From Acidobacterium sp. (lineage in GTDB: Bacteria > Acidobacteriota > Terriglobia > Terriglobales > Acidobacteriaceae), in NCBI GenBank assembly GCA_027315385.1, contig DAHUYD010000096.1, positions 1 to 34,736 on the forward strand: 34,736 nt of DNA. Direction: 5' to 3'. Under the pieces are notes generated by a model, which was given only the letters and a program-made list of their open reading frames with translations, did no database searches and had not been told where the DNA came from. The first letter of the stretch is position 1. Every line of letters begins with the position of its first letter. This document shows, piece by piece, positions 29,657 through 34,736 of the stretch. Made by a program: the position numbers and the translations under genes.

Positions 29657-29761
29657 GGAACCGGGGCGGGCCGCCGGACGTATTCTCGGGTGGGCCTTAG
29701 CGGCCGGCTCCCGCAGCCGGTGACCCGCCGCAACCCTGTTGGCTTCCAGGAGGAGCACCCG

Positions 29762-30613
29762 ATGCAAAAACGATTTTCGTTCATGGCCGTCGCACTTGTT
29801 TTGCTGGCGCCCGTTATGGCGCGAGCAGCTACCGGCACCTTCGACCGCACGCTGCACGTGAGCGGCGGAGCGATGCTCACCGTTCAAACCGGTGCCGGGT
29901 ATATCCATGTCACGCCTGGGCCGGCGGGCGTGATTCACATCGTGGGTCACGTGCAGGCCAACGGGTGGTCCTTCGGTCCCTCGCTTGCGGACCGCGTCCA
30001 GCGCGTAGTCAACGATCCACCCATCGCGCAGGCCGGCAACACCGTCACCATCGGCGGACAGCACCAGGACTGGATGAATAACGTCTCCGTCGATTACGAC
30101 ATCACCGCTCCGCGCGGAACGCAGCTGGAGGCAGGCACGGGGTCCGGCGATTTGCGCCTTGCGGATCTGAACAGCTCTCTGCGCGCAAGCACCGGCTCGG
30201 GCGGCATCCAGGCCAGCGGTTTTACCGGGCATGTGGAACTGCGCACCGGGTCGGGCGACATCCGCGCAAATTTACAGTCGGCGAAGGATGTGAGCGCGCG
30301 CTCCGGCAGCGGCAGCATCGCGGTCACCGGCGTCAACGGTTCGCTGTTTGCGGAAACCGGTTCGGGCGATATCCAGATCACGGGGCGGCCCGCGGCGGGC
30401 TGGCGGCTGCGGAGCGGGTCCGGCGACGTGACGCTTGAGACGGGCAACGCGCCCTTCTCACTGGACGCCAGCACCGGCTCGGGCGATGTGCACAGCGACG
30501 CCTCGATCAGCACCCACGGCACGATTGGGCAACACCACATTGAAGGCGATGTGAATGGCGGCGGCCCAACAGTGCACGTTGAGACAGGCTCCGGAGATAT
30601 TCGGATTCGCTGA
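29762..30613 (+). CDS. Exported DUF4097-type repeat protein (copy 1)
   Basis: A 283-residue secreted protein: signal peptide (about 1-22, SFMAVALVLLAPVMARA), a beta domain (about 25-115), then a run of short repeats about 20 residues apart with the core GSGDI/GSGDL/GSGGI (for example TGSGDLRLADL, TGSGGIQASG, TGSGDIRANL, TGSGDIQITG). Such rungs fold as a right-handed beta solenoid in DUF4097 (putative adhesin) proteins. Start ATG 29762 follows AGGAGG. A paralog with the same organisation follows at 30689. Location is probably periplasm or cell surface; function unknown. Confidence 0.87.
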   Translation: MQKRFSFMAVALVLLAPVMARAATGTFDRTLHVSGGAMLTVQTGAGYIHVTPGPAGVIHIVGHVQANGWSFGPSLADRVQRVVNDPPIAQAGNTVTIGGQHQDWMNNVSVDYDITAPRGTQLEAGTGSGDLRLADLNSSLRASTGSGGIQASGFTGHVELRTGSGDIRANLQSAKDVSARSGSGSIAVTGVNGSLFAETGSGDIQITGRPAAGWRLRSGSGDVTLETGNAPFSLDASTGSGDVHSDASISTHGTIGQHHIEGDVNGGGPTVHVETGSGDIRIR

Positions 30614-30622
30614 GGCGCCGGC

Positions 30623-30657
30623 CCGCGGGAAATCGGGGAACGTCAGGATTCCCGCGG
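30623..30657. repeat. 9-bp inverted repeat between the DUF4097 genes
   Basis: CCGCGGGAA (30623-30631) and TTCCCGCGG (30649-30657) pair perfectly around a 17-base loop. There is no T-tract, so it may be a processing or weak attenuation element between the two genes, not a terminator. Confidence 0.5.
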
Positions 30658-30688
30658 CAGGCCGTATCCTTGCAGCAGGGTTTCGTCT

Positions 30689-31555
30689 ATGCGCCAACGG
30701 CAGCCGCGGCTCGTTTCCATGCTGGCCGCACTTGCGGTTTTTGTCCTGTGTATCCCGGCGGCACGCGCCGCTATCGGGACCTTCGACCGCACGCTGCACG
30801 TGAGCGGAGCTGTTGTGCTGCGGGTGCGGACGGAAGCGGGGTCGATCCATGTGACGCCGGGGCCGGCGGGGAAAGTCCGCATCGTCGGCCATCTTCACGC
30901 CAGCGGAGTGGCTTACGGTCAGCCTGCCGCGGAGCGCATCGAGCGCGTGCTGCGGCGTCCGCCCGTTCGTCGGAAAGGCGACAGCATCGCGATCGACAGT
31001 CGTCTGGGTGGGACAACCGACGTCGTGATCGACTATGACATCACGGCGCCGGCCGGCACGCAGCTCCAGGCGAGCACGGGCTCGGGCAATCTGCGCCTGC
31101 AGGGCGTGGGCGGATCGCTGAAGGCGTCTACCGGCCAGGGCAGCATCCATGCCACTGGCTTCACGGGCCATGTTTGGCTACGGAGCGGCGCGGGCGGCGG
31201 GATTCGGGCGACGTTATCCGGCTCCAACGACGTGATGGCGCACACGAGCGACGGGACCATCCGGATTCGGGGAGTCGATGGACCGCTGCTGGCGGATGCC
31301 GGGTCCGGGGATATCCAGATCGCAGGGCGGCCGGCGGGGGACTGGCTGGTGCACACCGGGTACGGGCAGGTGGCGCTGCGTGTGGGAAAAGCGGGGTTCG
31401 ATCTGGATGCGAGCACCGGCGTCGGGTCGATCCTGAGCGAGGCGGCCATCAGCACCCACGGGGATGTGAAGCGGGGCCACGTTGCAGGCAAAGTGAACGG
31501 GGGAGGGCCCAGCGTGCGGGTGGAGACGGGGGCCGGAGATATCCGGATCCAGTAG
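30689..31555 (+). CDS. Exported DUF4097-type repeat protein (copy 2)
   Basis: A 288-residue paralog of the preceding protein: signal peptide (about 1-27, MLAALAVFVLCIPAARA), then the shared opening GTFDRTLHVSG and HVTPGPAG, and a series of solenoid rungs less regular than in copy 1 (TGSGNLRLQGV, TGQGSIHATG, SGDIQIAGRPAGDW, GVGSILSEA). Both end in the same way, NGGGP-VRVETGAGDIRI. The similarity in order and ends shows tandem duplication followed by divergence. ATG 30689 is used; only GCAGG lies upstream. No downstream gene is close, and rplM begins 365 bases later. Confidence 0.86.
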   Translation: MRQRQPRLVSMLAALAVFVLCIPAARAAIGTFDRTLHVSGAVVLRVRTEAGSIHVTPGPAGKVRIVGHLHASGVAYGQPAAERIERVLRRPPVRRKGDSIAIDSRLGGTTDVVIDYDITAPAGTQLQASTGSGNLRLQGVGGSLKASTGQGSIHATGFTGHVWLRSGAGGGIRATLSGSNDVMAHTSDGTIRIRGVDGPLLADAGSGDIQIAGRPAGDWLVHTGYGQVALRVGKAGFDLDASTGVGSILSEAAISTHGDVKRGHVAGKVNGGGPSVRVETGAGDIRIQ

Positions 31556-31920
31556 GCCGGCGGGTCAGCGAGCAGGCGTCCGGTTCCCAGGGCAGCCTGA
31601 TAGCTAACCGTCTTATCGCCAACCGTTTCGTTCCGGCGGCCGATTGACTCCTGCCCGGAATTCCCGTATCCTGAAGTCCTTGCGCAGTGTGCGTCTTCGC
31701 GTCCGTGCGTGGGTTGCCGGCGGAGAGATGCACGGACCCAGGAACAGTCTGACGGATGGGGTTCCACAGGATCTGCGCCAACTCACGCGAACAGCATTTG
31801 TAATCCGCGGAAGAGTTTCAGGTCCGCGGAGACGTTTTGCGTGGGCGTTTTTTAGAGATCGCGCCGGCCCGGAGAGCGGACGGCAAGAGCAACGCCGGAA
31901 AGCAGAGGAAGGGATTAAGG
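31556..31920. other. Leader/promoter region of the ribosomal protein operon
   Basis: About 365 bases with no gene I can support. It contains the rplM promoter (31644-31672) and a long 5' leader of about 240 bases with paired segments such as TCCGCGG near 31806 and CCGCGGA near 31832, plus a T-rich patch (TTTTTTAG near 31848). A regulatory leader of the kind found before ribosomal protein genes is plausible. Confidence 0.5.
31644..31672 (+). promoter_or_regulatory. Sigma70-type promoter of rplM-rpsI
   Basis: TTGACT (31644-31649), exactly 17 bases, TATCCT (31667-31672). The start point would be near 31679, leaving a leader of about 240 bases before rplM. Confidence 0.65.
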
Positions 31921-32355
31921 ATGTCGACATATATTCCGAGCGCGTACGAGATCAGCCGGAAGTGGTTTGTGGTGGACGCCAGCGGCAAGACGCTGGGCCG
32001 CCTGGCCACGGAAGCGGCCAGCGTGCTGAGCGGGAAACGGAACCCGAAGTACACGCCGTTTCTCGACATGGGCGATCACGTGATCGTGATCAATGCGGCT
32101 AAGGTTCGGCTGACCGGGCTCAAGAGCCAGTCGAAGACCTATCGCCGGTACACCGGTTTCCCCGGAGGGCTGCGCGAGGAGTCGTTTGTGCGGCTGATCG
32201 AACGCCGGCCGGAGAAGGTTGTGGAAGAGGCGATCAAAGGGATGCTGCCGAAGACGAAGCTGGGGCGGAAGATGGCCACGAAGCTGAATGTCTATCGCGA
32301 CGACAAGCATCCGCACGCGGCGCAGAAGCCCGAACCGCTCCAGGTGAGCGCATAA
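31921..32355 (+). CDS. rplM: 50S ribosomal protein L13
   Basis: Large-subunit protein of 144 residues, normal length. Recognisable segments are [20 protein letters not shown] (14-33), [37 protein letters not shown] and the C-terminal block [22 protein letters not shown] 31921 is preceded by AAGGGATTAAGG. It is the first gene of the rplM-rpsI pair, an almost universal bacterial arrangement; rpsI starts 22 bases downstream. Confidence 0.97.
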   Translation: MSTYIPSAYEISRKWFVVDASGKTLGRLATEAASVLSGKRNPKYTPFLDMGDHVIVINAAKVRLTGLKSQSKTYRRYTGFPGGLREESFVRLIERRPEKVVEEAIKGMLPKTKLGRKMATKLNVYRDDKHPHAAQKPEPLQVSA

Positions 32356-32377
32356 CAAAGAGAGCTGAGAAGACTTC

Positions 32378-32773
32378 ATGGCAGATCTGGTTCAGTATTA
32401 CGGCACGGGACGGCGGAAATCGGCGATTGCGCGCGTTTATCTGCGTCCGGGCAGCGGCGAGTTCAAGGTGAACGGCAAGGCGTTCGACACCTACTTCGTC
32501 ACCGAGCAGCAGCGCGTCGCCGCGAAGAAATCGCTGGTGGTCAGCGATACGGCTGCGGCGTTCGATGTGGTGACCACCGTGGGCGGCGGCGGCGTGGCCG
32601 CCCAGGCTGACGCGGTGAAGATGGGCATTGCCCGCGCCCTGCTCCAGTTCAATGCCGAACTGCGCAAGACGCTGAAGACCGAAGGCCTGCTGACTCGCGA
32701 CGCGCGCGTGAAGGAACGCAAGAAGTACGGACAGAAGGGCGCCCGTAAGCGGTTCCAGTTCTCGAAGCGCTGA
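32378..32773 (+). CDS. rpsI: 30S ribosomal protein S9
   Basis: Small-subunit protein of 131 residues. [20 protein letters not shown] (8-27) is the family opening, [19 protein letters not shown] the central signature, and [17 protein letters not shown] the conserved C-terminal tail that reaches the P-site tRNA. A ribosome site AGAGAG precedes ATG 32378. Co-transcribed with rplM. rpsB follows after 106 bases that include the hairpin GCTCGC/GCGAGC (32811-32826). Confidence 0.97.
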   Translation: MADLVQYYGTGRRKSAIARVYLRPGSGEFKVNGKAFDTYFVTEQQRVAAKKSLVVSDTAAAFDVVTTVGGGGVAAQADAVKMGIARALLQFNAELRKTLKTEGLLTRDARVKERKKYGQKGARKRFQFSKR

Positions 32774-32810
32774 TTGCTGGCGGCCCGTTGTTGGTTTTGG
32801 AAGTGAATCT

Positions 32811-32826
32811 GCTCGCCACGGCGAGC
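32811..32826. other. Hairpin between rpsI and rpsB
   Basis: GCTCGC, loop CACG, GCGAGC, followed by ATAAATT. A second pair, TTCCGG/CCGGAA (32832-32837 and 32852-32857), lies just before the rpsB ribosome site. Together they may form the rpsB leader; S2 autoregulates its operon in other bacteria, but this is not shown here. Confidence 0.4.
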
Positions 32827-32879
32827 ATAAATTCCGGCCCGGTTGCACCGTCCGGAATGCAGTTCAATAAGGAGGCTGT

Positions 32880-33767
32880 TTGGCGACCATCACCATGAAG
32901 GAGCTGCTCGAGGCGGGAGTCCACTTCGGGCATCAGACCAAGCGCTGGGATCCGCGGATGAAGGAGTACATCTTCGGCGAGCGCAATGGTATTTACATCA
33001 TCGACCTGCAGAAGACCCTGAAGATGTTCAAGGAGGCGTCGAAGTTCGTAACCGAACTGGCGACCCAGGGGAAAGTGATTCTGTTTGTCGGCACCAAGCG
33101 GCAGGCGCAGGACGCCATCGCCGAGGAAGCCACCCGCTGCGGGATGTTCTACATCAACAACCGCTGGCTGGGCGGCCTGCTGACGAACTGGGTGACGGTG
33201 CAGAAGTCGGTGAAGCGCCTTCAGGAACTGGACGAGATGGCGACCGACGGCCGCTACGAGCTGCTGACCAAGAAGGAAGTAATCCGCCTGGAGCGGGAAC
33301 GCAAGCACCTGCAGGCGAACCTCGCGGGCATCAAGACCATGCGCCGGCTGCCTGACGCCATCTTCGTCGTCGATTCGTCCAACGAGACGATCGCGGTGAA
33401 GGAAGCGCGGAAGCTGGGCATCCCGGTGGTCGCCGTGGTGGACACGAACTGCGATCCAACGATGGTCGATTATGTGATCCCCGGCAACGACGATGCGCTG
33501 CGCGCCATCCGGCTGTTCACCTCGAAGATCGCCGATTCGGTGGTAGAGGGTTCGGCGGCGGCCGGCGACAAGCAGTTTGCGGAGGCCGAGGGCGGCGTGA
33601 CCGGCGAGATGCAGGCGGCCGATGGCGAAGCGAAAGCTGCCACCGAGGCGGCGCCGGAAGCCGAGGGCGATGTCGATCTGGAGACGGCGCTCGGAGGCGG
33701 TATCCGCAAGGCTCCGGCGATTGTGGCCGCGCTCGACGAGGCTGAGGCTGCGGAAAGCGGATACTAA
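32880..33767 (+). CDS. rpsB: 30S ribosomal protein S2 with a C-terminal extension
   Basis: Small-subunit protein of 295 residues. Canonical segments are [20 protein letters not shown] (6-25), [32 protein letters not shown], and PDAIFVVDS with [14 protein letters not shown]. The core ends near residue 228; the remaining 65 or so residues are rich in A, E, G and D and are absent from the E. coli protein. The start is TTG at 32880, with AAGGAGG 5 bases upstream; the next in-frame ATG is residue 6 and would remove the usual MATITM opening. tsf follows after 136 bases, the standard order. Confidence 0.97.
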   Translation: MATITMKELLEAGVHFGHQTKRWDPRMKEYIFGERNGIYIIDLQKTLKMFKEASKFVTELATQGKVILFVGTKRQAQDAIAEEATRCGMFYINNRWLGGLLTNWVTVQKSVKRLQELDEMATDGRYELLTKKEVIRLERERKHLQANLAGIKTMRRLPDAIFVVDSSNETIAVKEARKLGIPVVAVVDTNCDPTMVDYVIPGNDDALRAIRLFTSKIADSVVEGSAAAGDKQFAEAEGGVTGEMQAADGEAKAATEAAPEAEGDVDLETALGGGIRKAPAIVAALDEAEAAESGY

Positions 33768-33790
33768 AGACGGTTTTGCATCGCGCGAGA

Positions 33791-33816
33791 GCGTGGCTGC
33801 CGTCTGGGAGCCACGC
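33791..33816. other. Hairpin between rpsB and tsf
   Basis: GCGTGGCT (33791-33798) and AGCCACGC (33809-33816) form an 8-bp stem followed by TTTC. It could be a partial terminator that tunes tsf expression relative to rpsB. Confidence 0.45.
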
Positions 33817-33903
33817 TTTCGGTGTGTATGGGCTCCTGCGGATTGCCCCATGCGGAACAGGAATTTGGAACAACGATTTTAAGCAGATTGGAATGGAGTA
33901 AAA

Positions 33904-34566
33904 ATGTCTACCGTGACTGAGAAGATCGATGCAAAGCTGGTGAAGGAACTGCGCGAGAAGTCCGGCGCGCCCATGGGCGATTGCCTGAAGGCGCTGCAGG
34001 AATCGAAGGGCAACATGGAAGAGGCCTTCGTGATCCTGCGCAAGCGCGGCATGGCGTCGGCGCAGAAGAAGGCGTCGCGCACCACGAATGAGGGCGCGGT
34101 GGGCCACTACATCCACGCCGGCGGCAAGATCGGCGTAATCGTCGAGGTCAACTGCGAGTCTGACTTCGTCGCCCGCACCGAGGATTTCCAGGACCTCCTC
34201 AAGGACCTCGCGATGCACATCGCGGCAACCGACCCGCGTTACATCCGCAAAGAAGATGTGACAGCGGAGGACCTGGAGCGCGAAAAGGATATCTATCGCG
34301 CGCAGACGGCGGCCATGGGCAAGCCTGCGAACGTGGTCGAGAAGATCGTCGAGGGAAAGATGGGCAAATTCTACGAGGAGGTCTGCCTGCTGGAGCAGCC
34401 CTTCATCAAAGAGCAGAGCCTGTCCATCAAGGACGTGATCGCGTCGAAGGTGGGCAAGCTTGGCGAGAACATCACCGTGCGCCGCTTCGCGCGCTTCAAG
34501 GTCGGCGATCCCAACTGGACCGTCGCGCAGACCAGGGCCGCCGAAGAAGTGCCCGCAGTCGAGTAG
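33904..34566 (+). CDS. tsf: Translation elongation factor Ts
   Basis: Guanine nucleotide exchange factor for EF-Tu. The 220-residue product is of the short type (like Thermus EF-Ts, with one core subdomain) and not the 280-residue E. coli type. Signatures are LVKELREKSGAPMGDCLKAL (13-32) in the UBA-like N-terminal domain, EGAVGHYIHAGGKIGVIVEV and NCESDFVARTEDF in the core, and LLEQPFIKEQSLSIKDVI near the end. ATG 33904 is preceded by TGGAG at good distance. An intrinsic terminator 40 bases after the stop closes the unit. Confidence 0.96.
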   Translation: MSTVTEKIDAKLVKELREKSGAPMGDCLKALQESKGNMEEAFVILRKRGMASAQKKASRTTNEGAVGHYIHAGGKIGVIVEVNCESDFVARTEDFQDLLKDLAMHIAATDPRYIRKEDVTAEDLEREKDIYRAQTAAMGKPANVVEKIVEGKMGKFYEEVCLLEQPFIKEQSLSIKDVIASKVGKLGENITVRRFARFKVGDPNWTVAQTRAAEEVPAVE

Positions 34567-34605
34567 CACTCGCCGTCCAGGTGAGCCGGCAGAATACAAA
34601 CAGCG

Positions 34606-34634
34606 AAGGCCCGGCAGAGATGCCGGGCCTTTCT
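34606..34634 (+). terminator. Intrinsic terminator after tsf
   Basis: AAGGCCCGGCA, loop GAGA, TGCCGGGCCTT: a perfect 11-bp stem followed by TCT. The mirror strand also ends in a short T-containing run, so it may serve a convergent gene as well. Confidence 0.85.
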
Positions 34635-34736
34635 GCGCCTGGGAGAGGCTTCTCTGTCGCTGCCCCGCCCCCAACCGCAAATTCATGGCGGTTTCGGCCT
34701 GGACCGGCGGCTCCTTCAGCGACCGCGGGCAGGCGC
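34635..34736. other. Window end, unassigned
   Basis: After the terminator about 100 bases remain. On the plus strand ATG 34685 opens a frame (MAVSAWTGGSFSDRGQA) to the window edge but has no ribosome site; on the minus strand one frame stops after six codons at 34716, as the end of a convergent gene would. Neither can be decided. Confidence 0.3.

Noticed and set aside
26912..30232. 1106-codon open frame on the minus strand
   Set aside because: It lies antisense to the TonB-dependent receptor and the DUF4097 gene and is built of R, H, A, Q and V; a shadow of high-GC coding on the other strand.
33517..34686. 389-codon minus-strand open frame over rpsB and tsf
   Set aside because: Antisense to two clear genes; its content shows no domain.

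Overview
The window is GC-rich bacterial chromosomal DNA with a Gram-negative envelope repertoire: a TonB-dependent receptor, an RlpA lipoprotein, an AsmA-like protein, signal peptidases and a prepilin peptidase. Gene content and style (many secreted proteins of unknown function, tandem DUF4097 proteins, a wrecked MacB/ADOP-type permease, an actinobacterial-looking truncated hemoglobin, TTG starts) suggest an acidobacterium of the Terriglobia type. That assignment is inference from style; no 16S gene is present. I found no tRNA, rRNA, CRISPR array or intact insertion sequence.

Layout. 1-2.7 kb: the tail of an unknown gene, a prepilin peptidase (-), an unknown protein with a hydrophobic core (-) and a group II truncated hemoglobin (-). 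2.7-5.6 kb: a translationally coupled operon mazG / GNAT acyltransferase / OSBS-NSAR enolase-superfamily enzyme, each junction an ATGA overlap. 5.7-6.2 kb: remnant of an FtsX-type permease. 6.3-8.1 kb: a secreted TPR protein. 8.1-8.6 kb: intergenic DNA with four successive inverted repeats. 9.1-14.1 kb: rnc, two different signal peptidase I genes and an AsmA-like gene in one tight operon. 14.2-16.8 kb (-): rlmB overlapping a secreted M1-peptidase-like protein whose zinc site is degraded. 17.0-18.5 kb: an ECF sigma factor, a small two-helix membrane protein and a membrane protein with a double zinc ribbon. 18.6-19.7 kb (-): a small membrane protein and a secreted protein that looks frameshifted just after its signal peptide. 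20.0-22.0 kb: a LytTR response regulator and an M48/Ste24-like membrane protease. 22.1-24.0 kb (-): two overlapping paralogous secreted proteins of unknown function. 24.1-26.7 kb: a small helical protein, rlpA, a DinB-family protein (-), engB and a single-domain response regulator (-). 26.8-31.6 kb: a sigma70-like promoter, a cobalamin riboswitch, a TonB-dependent receptor, and two tandem DUF4097 proteins. 31.6-34.6 kb: rplM-rpsI-rpsB-tsf, ending in a strong intrinsic terminator.

How the genes fit together. Three themes recur. The first is envelope biogenesis and secretion (prepilin peptidase, two signal peptidases I, AsmA, RlpA, M48 protease). The second is translation and ribosome biogenesis (rnc, rlmB, engB, rplM, rpsI, rpsB, tsf). 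The third is metabolite handling (B12 uptake under riboswitch control, probable N-acyl amino acid chemistry, MazG house-cleaning). The most unusual items are the ECF sigma / two-helix membrane protein / zinc-ribbon cassette, the hairpin cluster at 8240-8398, the degenerate M1 protein, the duplicated lepB, and the pairing of a B12-regulated receptor with two repeat-built exported proteins. No single undescribed system is proven. Positions were read by eye, so intergenic boundaries are approximate.
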